Below, piece after piece: positions 1 through 8,835 of a stretch of DNA of 24,791 nt. The notes under the pieces were generated by a model that saw only the letters and a list, made by a program, of their open reading frames with translations, ran no database searches and was not told the DNA's origin. The stretch spans positions 1 to 24,791 of the forward strand of contig JADGJL010000335.1 of the NCBI GenBank assembly GCA_027600665.1, given 5' to 3'. The position numbers and the translations under genes were made by a program. Every line of letters starts with the position of its first letter. Positions within the stretch are counted from its first letter, which is position 1. The stretch is from Irineochytrium annulatum (Eukaryota; Chytridiomycota; Chytridiomycetes; Chytridiales; Chytridiaceae).

Positions 1-305
1 CACCATTCCCGCCACCTCCACCGCCCCGTCCCACAGTCCTCCAAACGCTTCAGTCCAAACCCGCGCCCCCGTCCCTCGCGCAGGGGCAGTACTATAACGG
101 CGTGTTCGACGCGTTCCGGGGGATATACGCGCAGAACGGTCTCGCGGGGCTGTTCGCGGGCGTTGGGCCTAGGATGGTTTGGACGGGCTTCCAGAGCGTG
201 ATTATGTTCATGGTGTATGAGAGCTTGTTGGGGTATGTCGCGGATACGAGGATCAAGGAGGGGTGGGTCGTCGGCGATAGGAGAGGGAGGGAAGGATCTG
301 GGTGA
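1..305 (+). CDS. Mitochondrial carrier family protein, C-terminal part (cut by window edge)
   Basis: This is the last exon of a mitochondrial solute carrier, an inner-membrane six-helix transporter. The readable end contains GLAGLFAGVGPRMVW followed by a hydrophobic stretch ending VIMFMVYESLLGYV. This is the typical end of the third carrier repeat: the G-(L/x)-G-L-(F/Y)-x-G motif, then PR, then transmembrane helix 6. The stop is TGA at 303-305. The frame is open back to the window start, but the sequence before about 84 is pyrimidine- and proline-rich, and AG acceptors at 36 or 83 could mark the real exon start. The P-x-D-x-x-(K/R) signature of the repeat is not visible, so it lies in the previous exon. 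The GLAGLFAGV-PRM block recalls S-adenosylmethionine carriers (SLC25A26/Pet8), but the substrate cannot be fixed from this fragment. Confidence 0.82.
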   Translation, partial: PFPPPPPPRPTVLQTLQSKPAPPSLAQGQYYNGVFDAFRGIYAQNGLAGLFAGVGPRMVWTGFQSVIMFMVYESLLGYVADTRIKEGWVVGDRRGREGSG

Positions 306-800
306 GAGTGGAAGTCCGGGGGGTGATAGGTTTTGCTGTTGGGTTGTTGCAGGGTTGTTGCGCTTCGCTGCTGGTTGAGGTTTTGGCTAAGAGATGTTGC
401 TGGGTTGCGGTAACCGAGGAGTATCATTAATATTGAGGCGTCGGACCGGAAGCATCGTCAGGTCCATGAGTACGCGGGATACACTTATTTTTAAGCAATA
501 GACGTGGAACATTTTAAATTACAGCAACGAATCTAGCAGATTTCCCAATCAAAAAGAGTTCTCGCTTGTAATCCTATCTATTGCACTTCCGCTACCAGAA
601 CAACAGAAACAGTAGAGACAAATATATATTCCACAAAACTAGCCATTGGACAAACTACAACCCACACGTTCCACATCGATGGCTCAAGCTTCCACATACA
701 ACAAAAGTATTGACTACGAACCATTAAGGATAATAAACAAACACAGGGTGTGAATAAAGCAACTAGGAGAACGAAATCAGACATCAAAAGGGATGGGAAG
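306..800. other. Convergent 3' spacer
   Basis: This spacer lies between the ends of the carrier gene (+) and the Tra2-like gene (-), so it should hold two 3' UTRs facing each other. It is more AT-rich than the flanking exons, especially at 480-780. I see no convincing open reading frame, tRNA or repeat in it. Confidence 0.6.
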
Positions 801-2590
801 CTAAATTGGCGACGCGCTCCTCCTCCTATCTCTCCTCGGGGCGGCAGGGGACTCCGCCCTCCTAGCCACATCCCGGCTCGACGAGTACTCGCCCCCGCGT
901 CTATCGTCGTAATCGCCGCCACCACCGTTGTAGGTCTCGGATCGCCTATAGATTGAATAAGTAATCAAACTTGGATAACGGATGTCAACTAACGATGAAT
1001 GCGCGCTTCTGGTCAAACTGAAGTCAACCCTCATTTCCCGCTGGTTAAAGACCTGCGCAGAGATGTTAGCGCAGTGTAGGAACGAAGAAAGCGCCGGGGA
1101 AACCAACCATCCCATTCATACCCGCCCTCGCCTTCGTCGCGCTCTCCACGGAATCAAAGGTAACGAAGCCGAAGCCCCTGGACTTGCCGGACTTTTGTTC
1201 ATGAAAGAATTAGGTGAGCGACATATGCAAAAATGAACTCAAACAGAGCGGCCAGGAGTCTGGCGGAAGCCAAATAAAACACTACAAAATGACAAAAAAA
1301 GGGAGAGAATGTTTGCTCGACTCTAGAGACACGCCACACGGAACGAAACGTCTGACCGAACGCATCTGCTGCATCGAACAACACCGGGAGATCCGAAGAA
1401 ACCCCCGTCAGGAACCCGGACCGCCTCCAAGCAGCCCGACAACCCATATTCATCTTCACCGACTCAGTAGGTATTGTTCAAATGATGGGTGCAAACACTT
1501 GATACCATGAAACCTCGGTGGGGGACATCATGAACATAATATCGATAGGTGATGAAAATGAGGGAAGGGGAATGTGCATAGGGATGCGTGCTCACGTTCT
1601 TGTCCTGAATGATGGACACACTCTCTATCCTCCCGTACGCGCCGAAAAGCTCCTCGAGGTCGACCTCCCTCGTATGGATCGAAAGGGCGAAGACGCCGAG
1701 TACCTTGGAGGGCTCGGGCGCCGGGCGACCCGGGGTCGGCCCTCCGCGACGGGGCGGTCGGTCACTGTAGCGGGGTGGCGAGCTAAAAAAGGATCACGTT
1801 TAGATCGACATCGTACTCTACAAAAGGAAGAGCGAGAGAAATTTACCGGCTGAAACAGGCAACCGAAGCGTTCGACGGGAGTTGACGGTTAAGAAAGAAC
1901 GCATCGATGTATGAAGAAGAGTTTGATGTGTTGATGTGGGAAAGAGGAACGGAAAGAGGAAGGGGGTAAACTGCTGCTACTGCAGATGCAAGGTGCTGCT
2001 GCTGCTGCACGCGCTTAGGTATTCCGTTGACGCTGATCCCATCCATTTCACTCTAAAAAGCTTTCCCTTCCTGATAATCCTTCCTGACGACTACTGCATT
2101 GACGCTTGACGTCTGATAGGTTGCGAAAGTGTGATTCCTCGCGCTACATCTTCTGACTGACGGGACTGACTGACGAAAAATCCGCACCCTCGCCTCCGGT
2201 CGTAGCTCCTGCTCCTGCTGCGTCTGCCACCGTAATCTCTCTCTCTGCCGTTATCCCTCTCCCTGCCGCGGTACTCGTCCCTGCTGGCGATGGGCGGTGG
2301 TGGGCCGCTTCGATAATGATCCCTGTCGCGGGGATCCCTGTAATCTCGGTGCGAATCCGAATAACCAGGTGTGGGGTCGAAACGATCCCGTGGGGGCGGG
2401 TAGTCACGGTCGTCGCGGCGGTCTCGGAACGCATCGCGATCGCGGTCGCTGCGAGGCGGGGGATCGCGGGACTTGTACGAGTACGGGCTGGGATCCCTTC
2501 TCTGATTGAGGGGATGGTTGGGTGCGGGCATTAGCGGGTGATGCGTGGGCGGGTCAAGCGATGTACCCTGCGGTCGTCGTCGCGCATCAT
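801..2590 (-). CDS. Tra2-like SR splicing factor (RS-RRM-RS)
   Basis: Preferred exons on the minus strand are 2590-2567, 2501-2188, 1782-1596, 1191-1108, 1052-994 and 945-801. All phases match and give 270 residues. The N-terminal third is rich in Arg/Asp/Ser, including RRSRSRSYDRR. One RNA-recognition motif covers about residues 139-216, with RNP2 as LGVFALSI and RNP1 as SRGFGFVTF. The tail is a short Arg/Ser-rich segment ending RRRSASPI. An RS domain on each side of a single RRM is the Transformer-2 layout, and RNP2 and RVDFSLTR match that family. The Tra2 linker after the RRM (PHTPTPG-type) is replaced by AHSSRSETYNGGGG, so the exact orthology is open. Such proteins bind exonic RNA in the nucleus and regulate splicing. 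Intron 3 (1192-1595) is 404 nt, far longer than the other introns and placed between RRM strands 2 and 3. An alternative start is ATG at 2531-2529 if the first 65-nt intron is not removed. Confidence 0.85.
2531..2590 (-). promoter_or_regulatory. Ambiguous 5' end of the Tra2-like gene: small first exon or 19-codon uORF
   Basis: Reading from ATG at 2590, the sequence codes MMRDDDRR and then meets GTACAT. Splicing from there to CAG at 2504-2502 joins in phase to RRDPSPYS. The putative 65-nt intron contains CTAAT at 2534-2530, about 29 nt before the acceptor, which is a good branch site. If it is not spliced, the same ATG opens a 19-residue upstream ORF. Its TAA stop overlaps the next ATG (TAATG, 2533-2529), and that ATG is in frame with the RS domain. 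Both readings come directly from sequence; the choice is inference, and I favour the spliced form because Arg/Asp-rich coding continues across the junction. Confidence 0.55.
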
Positions 2591-2793
2591 TGGGGGTCTG
2601 GAAGGTGAAAAAAAAGGAACGATGTCGGAACACCAACAAGAACGAATTTAATTACTGTAAATATTACTACATTGCAGAGCCGCGCAGATATCGCTGAGAT
2701 GCAAATTTAAGATCAGCAAGCGCTGGCAGATGGCCTTCCGGATACAACATGCAGACTTCATCCTCTGCAAAGAACCGATATTGATTGCTCATC

Positions 2794-3416
2794 TCATCCA
2801 CCGCGCTCCATCGGCTTCGCATTCGCACTCCATTCGCCGGGTTGGAAAGTTTCTCCCTGGCCGATACTTTCGGGCGTTCTCGCAACCGGCTTGAACGGCG
2901 ATGCGGCGTGATACTTGATGCCTGCAACAACACAAAACCGTCAATTATCTTTCCCAAGGCCGCAGCCGCTACAAAAAGATTCCAATTACCAGGATCCAAC
3001 AACGGCTTCTCCCTCCTCTCGAGCTCCTGCGCCCTCGCAAATACTCTCTGTCGATACTCCTCCGCTTCCTCAATCTCCTTCAGCGTTGGCGGGTGGTCCC
3101 TCGTAAACCGCAGCCACGCCTGCCACTGCACGGGCAACTCCATCCCGTCGAAGCTCCAGACCTCGGTTCGACCGTCAAAGTACTCTATCTTCCTGCGCGG
3201 CATGTGCTGGCCCTCGCGGCGGGGTGGGCCCTCGAAGTACATGTTGCCGTGTGGGTCAGTGCCCATGAATTTGTCTTGCCGCCATGGCTGCACGAGAGAT
3301 TTCTACTGTTAGAACGCTTCCCAAATCCAACAAAGTGGATTTAAAAATCACACCAAAGGCAGGGTCTTCCATCGGTTGATCAGAGATCGGAATATGGATA
3401 TCCTCGGCGCGCTCAT
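2794..3416 (-). CDS. NDUFAF2: NDUFAF2/mimitin-like complex I assembly factor (NDUFA12 family)
   Basis: Exons on the minus strand are 3416-3354, 3287-2990 and 2921-2794, in phase, giving 162 residues. The N-terminus (SLINRWKTLPLPWRQDKFMG) and the following GTDPHGNMYFEG match the conserved start of the NDUFA12/NDUFAF2 family. So does the block RRKIEYFDGR...PVQWQAWLRFTRDHPPTLKEIEE. The C-terminus FQPGEWSANAKPMERGG follows a linker rich in Pro and charged residues. This tail is the reason for preferring the assembly factor (mimitin, B17.2L) over the structural NDUFA12 subunit. The protein is expected in mitochondria, acting late in assembly of NADH:ubiquinone oxidoreductase. The second intron (2922-2989) starts GTAATT and ends TTGCAG; reading through it gives an unrelated tail, so splicing is needed. 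Its start codon faces that of transgelin 209 bp away. If correct, the organism has, or had, complex I. Confidence 0.88.
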
Positions 3417-3625
3417 CGTCCCCGTCGGCGCGATCCGGGAGTCGCTGAGCTCAGAATCCAAACCCAATGAAGATTTCGACGTCCATGCTCCATTTTTTAG
3501 ACTTTGACAACGTTCAAGCCTTCCGGTCGGAGTCGCAATTGTAATCATTGCAACGCAGTTGCTCCCGACATCGCCTGCGACGACTACCTCGACGATCATC
3601 CGCACTTTCCCCAATCGCCGCAACT

Positions 3626-4625
3626 ATGGTTCGCTCGACGAACGGGTCTGGATCCCTCGACTCTCTCCATGTGACCCGAGGTCTTGACCGGTATGTCGCC
3701 TGCTCGCCGACCGTCCTCGATCATATCTCTTATCGTCCTCCCCCCTTTTGGAAATGTAGTGATCTTCAAGACAAGCAGGCGGCAAAGTACGATCCGCAGC
3801 GGGAGAAGGAGGCCAAGGAGTGGATCGAGAGCGTCCTAAACGAGCCCCTCCCCTCCGACAACTTTCACGAGGCACTCAAAAACGGGGTTGTTCTTTGCAA
3901 GTAAGCTTCGTTGTCTCGGTTGTGTTGGCGAATCCATCAAAAGCAGACCAGGATTGGATGACAGCCCCTTAACGAAAAACTCCCTCTACACCTAGGTTGA
4001 TCGGCGCCCTCTCCCCCTCGAACGCCGTGAAATATAACACGTCGAATCTCGCCTTTAAGCAGATGGAGAACATTTCTAACTTCCTCGTGGCGGCCGAGAA
4101 GGTCGGCGTGAAGAAGGCCGAGCTCTTCCAGACCGTGGACCTTTACGAGGCCAAAAACATGGTCCAGGTCATCGACTTCATCTACGCCCTCGTAAGCTTC
4201 CTTTCTCCCCTCTTCACATCGTTGACCGGCGGGAGATAGTCCAGGAACGCCTCCGCGACGGGTTATGAGGGACCTAGGCTGGGCCCGAAGCTTGCAAGCT
4301 CCCGCGAGGTCCTATTCTCGGACGAGACGCTAGCGCAGGGGAAGACCCACATCGGCCTCCAGATGGGATTTAACGGCGGAGCTAATCAGTCGGGCATGAG
4401 CTTCGGCGGGCGGAGGCCCATTGCGGACCCAAAGATCCCGTAAGTCAGTTTTAGAAACACGTTGTGAATTTCCTCGTTTGTTGATCAAATTTGTGGTGTT
4501 GTAGAGCCGGCGATGAGTCAAGCATGTCGCTGCAGCACGGCGTGGGACAGGGCATGCAGTCGGGGCTTAGCTATGGCAATCGTAGGGAGATTGGGGGTGC
4601 GGATCCCGGGAAGGCTGCGCAGTAG
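3626..4625 (+). CDS. Transgelin/calponin-type actin-binding protein (Scp1/Stg1-like)
   Basis: Exons are 3626-3690, 3760-3900, 3996-4191, 4240-4439 and 4505-4625, all in phase, giving 240 residues. A single calponin-homology domain covers roughly residues 30-135 (AKEWIESVLNEPLP, FHEALKNGVVLCKLIGALSP, FKQMENISNFL, LFQTVDLYEAKNMVQVIDFI). It is followed by GPRLGPKLA and a calponin-like repeat IGLQMGFNGGANQSGMSFGG. A second, weaker repeat, MSLQHGVGQGMQSGLSYGNR, lies near the end. The family bundles and stabilises F-actin in cortical patches and rings. At 240 residues it is longer than the roughly 200-residue yeast Scp1, and the second repeat accounts for most of the extra length. The last intron begins within an apparent in-frame stop (CCGTAA), so unspliced message would end the protein just before repeat two. 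Confidence 0.93.
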
Positions 4626-5012
4626 AGCGATGACGCGTCGCGTTGCTGCAGATACTTTTTGAGGGGGCATGCAATTCACGCGATGTTATCCTTATCCGTT
4701 TCGGCCGTGGGTGATGCTGGTGATGCTACGATCCTTAAAGTCAGCACTCGTTTAGATCCTTGTGTTTAATGCTTCAGATCCTGTGCGTACCCTGTATGTG
4801 CTTTTATGCGTACATCTTAAACTTCGGGACAAATCACATATATTTATTTTCTGTGCTCTCCACGTCATGATATAAAAATTCATCCCTCCTCTCCCCATGC
4901 ATTTAATACAAACTCCTTCCTTGCTATGAACAATAATGCAAAGGGAAAGGTATGATCCCAGTTTCCTACAATGAGCTAAAAACAGGCTAATAAAGGTTCC
5001 CACGTCACGTAA
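4626..5012. other. Convergent 3' spacer
   Basis: This holds the 3' ends of transgelin (+) and of the unknown protein (-). It is AT-rich in 4740-4990, with several possible poly(A) signals. No gene, repeat or RNA is recognised. Confidence 0.6.
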
Positions 5013-5803
5013 TCACTCAATCGGGTCCCCGTACTGATTCGTCCTTTTCGGAGCACCCGTCTCGGCACCGGGAATAGGCTGTTCTTTCACCCACTCTGGG
5101 ATTTGCGGCTTGTTCCCCGCAGGCGCCGAACGGGCCGCGGGAGGAGGCGTCGAGGCCGGAAGCGGAGGAAGCGGCGGTCCCGCCAACCTTTTCGTGTCCC
5201 GATGGTCAGGCTCCTTCTTGTCCACCGTCCACACAGGGTCAGCGCCGGTTCCGCTGGCGCCGTTGCCGGCCTGGTCGAGGATAATGACGGCCCGGGCATC
5301 CCGCTCCTCACGCGACGCCTCTTTTCTGCAATTTGAAATAAACATCAGGAAACGAAAGACGTTGTGTTGACATAACAAAGGGTCATACATGGCCTCGCGG
5401 ATCACGCTACCGATGCCCGAGTTCGGGTCCTTCAACATCCGAACAACGCAGTACGCCGCCCCCAACGTGAACCCCGAGTGGAACCCAAAGAACAGTCCAG
5501 CTGCATTTCGAGCGTATACATCACCACACACCGCGCGGGATCCCCTCATAAAATAAAAGACTCACATCCTATCAGCGCGACCCTAGGCACGGTCGTCCAC
5601 CGCCTCGACATTCTGTGCGCCAGATACCCCAACCCTGCGGTGCCCACGGCGGCGGTTCCGTAACTCGTGCGCTTCACGCCTTGGAGCTCCTGAATTTCTT
5701 GTGGTGTCGGCGTGTGGTTGATCAAACGGTCGTTGAGAACGTCAAAGATGCGCGGGCCGCGACCGCGGGGGGCCTGGGGGAGCTGCTGCTCGGAGGTCGT
5801 CAT
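5013..5803 (-). CDS. Unrecognised protein with two probable membrane segments
   Basis: Exons on the minus strand are 5803-5566, 5500-5389 and 5325-5013; all phases close and give 220 residues. I do not recognise the family. The N-terminal part includes RIFDVLNDRLINHTPTPQEI. A glycine/alanine-rich hydrophobic stretch follows (SYGTAAVGTAGLGYLAHR, about residues 47-64), then a longer one spanning the first intron (VALIGSGLFFGFHSGFTLGAAYCVV, about 75-99, shown here as two parts: VALIGSGLFFGF and HSGFTLGAAYCVV). The last 100 residues are hydrophilic: a KEASREERDARAV helix, then a Pro/Ala-rich linker, ending NQYGDPIE. Two short Gly-rich helices with a soluble tail would suit a small organelle membrane protein, for example mitochondrial, but that is inference. 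It is divergent from SPT4 with only 85 bp between start codons, so the two probably share a promoter region. Confidence 0.75.
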
Positions 5804-5888
5804 CGCGTGTGGAGGAGATCGAGGTGGTTGAGGCTAGCGAGATTTTTGACTTGGTGGCTTGTAAAGAGAGTTGGAAGTTGGGTTAGCA

Positions 5889-6317
5889 ATGGAGCGGTTA
5901 CCGGACAACACGAATCGGAGGACGTGGAGGGCCTGCATCCGATGCGCGATCATCAAGACAAGGGATCAGTTCCAGAGGGAAGGCTGGTGAGTGCTGCTCC
6001 TCCTTCTCGTCCGGGATGTGTGGGCGTTCGCGGGGATGTTGGGTCCTACTTTCGACGAGCCGCAGTTTCGTTCCTCGACCCACCGAACCTCTGACCTCTT
6101 CTTTCGTTCTGTCAGCGACAACTGCGAAGAGGTCCTCGGCGTCCGTGACAACGTCGGCAAGTTCACGACCGCCCAGTTCGACGGCATGATCGCCATGATG
6201 GAGCCCGGCGCATCGTGGGTGGCAAAGTGGCAGCGATGCGACAAGTACGTACCCGGCATGTACGCCATCAGGGTGACTGGAAAAAAGCCGCCGAACTGGA
6301 GGCCTGACTCGCCTTGA
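5889..6317 (+). CDS. SPT4: Transcription elongation factor SPT4
   Basis: Exons are 5889-5986 and 6116-6317, in phase, giving 99 residues, the normal size for Spt4. The zinc-binding site is C16-x2-C19 (RACIRCAIIKT) paired with C33-x2-C36 (EGCDNCEE); the intron falls inside the codon for C33. The rest is the NusG-partner domain: TAQFDGMIAMMEPGASWVAK, then WQRCDKYVPGMYAIRVTG, ending in a basic/Pro tail. Spt4 binds Spt5 to form DSIF, which travels with RNA polymerase II and supports processive elongation and RNA processing in the nucleus. The 129-nt intron begins GTGAGT and ends CTGTCAG. ATG at 5889 is the only start that gives the conserved N-terminus. Confidence 0.96.
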
Positions 6318-7379
6318 GGGGAAGTTGGACGAGGAAGGACGGGAGGAGCTCGGAGGAAGCTGTTGATGGTGTTCGGGGATGCAAATGGCGCGAGCGGGTG
6401 GCAGTCGCTTTGTTTGACTTTCGGGGACGGGCAGCACAAATTCCTTCAGCTTTAACGGGAGTCTTAGCGTTGAAGAAAATCCCCGTGAGCATACTGGACG
6501 CTATTAAAGTTGAAGCGTCGGAAGACGCTGGTGTTGAACGGAGTGGGGAACTAAGGTCCCTCGTAGTGCTTGCTGTGTCATCTTGTCTTTATATCAACTT
6601 AATCTGGCCAAAAAAAAACATATTCGACACTTAACGCGCTCACTCCATGAACTTAAGTGTGGTATGCCTATGGCGTGTTCACAGGGGAAATATGAACAGA
6701 AGATATGGAAATGAGCTGCATCCCCAAGTTGAAAGAGCCCCAATTGCGATCTAAGGTCTGGAGAGGTCGTCGCAGGTTATAAAAGTTTGGCCGTTACAGT
6801 TATGCTCACCAAGCTTTTTTATTTTGTTTTTAATTGCATCATCATTGCTTTTGGGCTTGTAAAGGCGCCTGAGTACTCCGAAGGCCCTCTCCCGAAATGA
6901 CTCGTATGACCTCCTCTTGCATCCTCGGCAAACAGTTTCGCAACAGCTTCTTCGTCCTTGGCACGCCACAGTAATGTTTGTAGCAACCAGTCAACCATGT
7001 TTTTGTAGATATAACCGCCGTAAGCAGCATCAGCAAACCTTTTCGGCACTTGCCGGCTATAAAGGGGCTGTTCGGTGAAGTAACGACGCCTAAGATCACT
7101 CTTGGCCCTGGCGTTGTAGTTTCCGGAGGAAGCAAAAACTTCCGTCGCCGGCTGCGGTTGCTTCTCCAATTAATGCGGCGAAAACGGCGTTCAAACTCAC
7201 TCCCGCAACATAGCGGTAACATTCTCCCATGCGGCGCTTCGACTCGATATTTTCAAGATTTTGGCGGCCGCCGGTTACCACCTCGGGGCGGCCTTTAGGT
7301 CCCACGGAGGCCAAGCCCCCTTTCAATGAAATCCGAGATGAAATCCGAGCTTCACCATTGCGGTTGCCTTTCCGACATC
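6318..7379. other. Gene-free stretch, possibly the decayed tail of the kinase/Sel1 relic
   Basis: After SPT4 there is about 0.45 kb of spacer with an A-rich run near 6610-6620. From about 6820 on, minus-strand frames remain open for 70-125 codons (for example SDLRRRYFTEQPLYSRQVPK and VDWLLQTLLWRAKDEEAVAK). They shift frame and match no family I recognise. They may be remnants of further C-terminal sequence of the neighbouring pseudogene. Confidence 0.4.
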
Positions 7380-7640
7380 AATGGCCTTCGCGCGAACAGC
7401 TGCACGGCGAGGACACGATCTTGCTTGAAGTGGGTCCTTTCGTCGTAGGATTGTGCAAGGGCCACCGTGGCGTCGATGTTCACGGCGCTGAAGCTTAGCG
7501 AAACAGCGCCGCGGCCTCGCAATGTCGGTTGTCCCGCACCGGCCCTGCACCCCGCTTTATATACTTCTTGACGGCCTTCTCCGCCTCCGGCGTCGCGACG
7601 CCAGGGTATAGCGGCGCCAGGATCCCTCCCCTCACCATGC
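7380..7640 (-). pseudogene. Relic of Sel1-like repeats
   Basis: Two adjacent minus-strand segments in different frames resemble consecutive Sel1-like repeats, helical protein-interaction repeats with the pattern A-x-x-x-L-G...G-V-x-x-D-x-x-K-A-V. The first, about 7610-7500, reads GVATPEAEKAVKKYIKRGAG, then ends HCEAAALF and a stop. The second, about 7474-7390, reads ATVALAQSYDERTHFKQDR, then LAVQLF. The frame change between them and the lack of any long open frame mark it as broken. It lies directly downstream of the kinase relic on the same strand, and kinase-Sel1 fusions are known in early-diverging fungi. I therefore read both as one dead gene. The match is short and by eye. Confidence 0.55.
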
Positions 7641-7789
7641 CAATACGCCACACGCCATAATGGCGTTCGGGTTTCCGTCCTCTGCTACAATCGAAAGATG
7701 TTCGAGGGCCCAAGCGACGTTCCTTTTGACGACTCCACATTCGCGAGCAGTCGTCCCAACGTGAACGTCGCAATCAGGTGGCAAAGTCC

Positions 7790-8530
7790 ACAAATGAGCA
7801 AGTTGATAAGAGCGAACTCGCGATCTCGCGCCAAAGCGGCCTGCTTTTGCGCTCGGGATCCCAGCAAAGCCTTGATCAATTTAAGAAAACGAGTTCCTCC
7901 AGCTGGCCAGCTCCGTCAAAACACGGCGTAGAAGAAGATTATCGCCTTGGGCGTCACGCTGTCGGTAGATCCTTCTCAAATGTTAGTTCACGCTCGAGGG
8001 CCGAAAAAAGGAACCCTCGACAGCCCAGCCGAAACAAGATGATTGAAGCGGATTGCCTCGTGATAGAATGTCGGCCCATGTACAGCTAGCTCCCGGCAAT
8101 GCCCTCGTTGACCTCCGCCTTGGCCTTCGAGGAGTCCTTAACAACAGCGAGCCTAAAGTTCTTGACCTTAACCAGAAGCCTGCAGCCACGCGGGCCAAGG
8201 GCATATTCGCGACATTCAGGTCGCGATGGATGGCTGGCTTCGGGCGCGCAAGAGTGAAAGAAGGCCATGCCCTCCGCCACGTCCAGAGCGAGGCTGATGC
8301 AGGCCGTGAAGGCGCGGACATCTTTGCTCAGACAGAAATCCTTTAGAGAACCTATATCCGAGAGCTGCGAACAAGAACGGAGACGTGTTGAGTTAGCGTC
8401 CAAGCACCCGGCTCTTAAAGCTCCAGCCTACCATCACGATGGCATTCGCTTCTCAACGTAGCCATACAGAACGTGACGACATTGGTGTGCGCCCTGAGCG
8501 GCGGATCGGACCCCCTCTTATACCACTGCG
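7790..8530 (-). pseudogene. Decayed protein kinase domain (TKL-like)
   Basis: The order of kinase motifs is kept on the minus strand but spread over different frames. There is an N-lobe piece HTNVVTFCMATLRSE (about 8490-8445), then ISLALDVAEGMAFFHS (about 8300-8250). The catalytic loop remnant is IHRDLNVANMPLA (about 8230-8190), and the DFG segment is altered to VKVKNFRLAVVKD (about 8165-8125). An activation-segment end resembles TW-ADILSRG with the APE motif lost (near 8075). Last is a C-lobe piece LIKALLGSRAQKQAALA (about 7880-7830). Frameshifts, stops and loss of DFG and APE make an active kinase impossible as written. The HRDLxxxN style and short spacing suggest a tyrosine-kinase-like Ser/Thr kinase. 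No ATP-binding glycine loop or lysine could be found upstream. Confidence 0.7.
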
Positions 8531-8835
8531 GTGAGAGCCCCCGTGGAAACCGACGCCGCAGGGTGAGTTCGCACGCGGTGAGAATGGTAAATCCGAATGT
8601 CGGAGGACGTCATCATGAATGATCACAACGCCACCAACGAGGACCTTTCCTTATCCATGGCCCGCTGTCCAGCTGTATATACTCGGAACGGTTGCCGTCC
8701 CGAGTCCTGAGTCCTTGCTGAGAGGCGGGGAGGGTGTGTGAGGGAGGTGAGGCTGCGCCACGGGCAATGGTGAAAAGACGCCGCACCAGTCAATTGAATC
8801 CCTCTTTTAGTTTTTCTTCAAAGACCCATCCCCAG

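Noticed and set aside
5615..6094. 159-codon open frame on the plus strand across the unknown protein/SPT4 gap
   Set aside because: It overlaps the divergent promoter and both genes in other frames; no family features.
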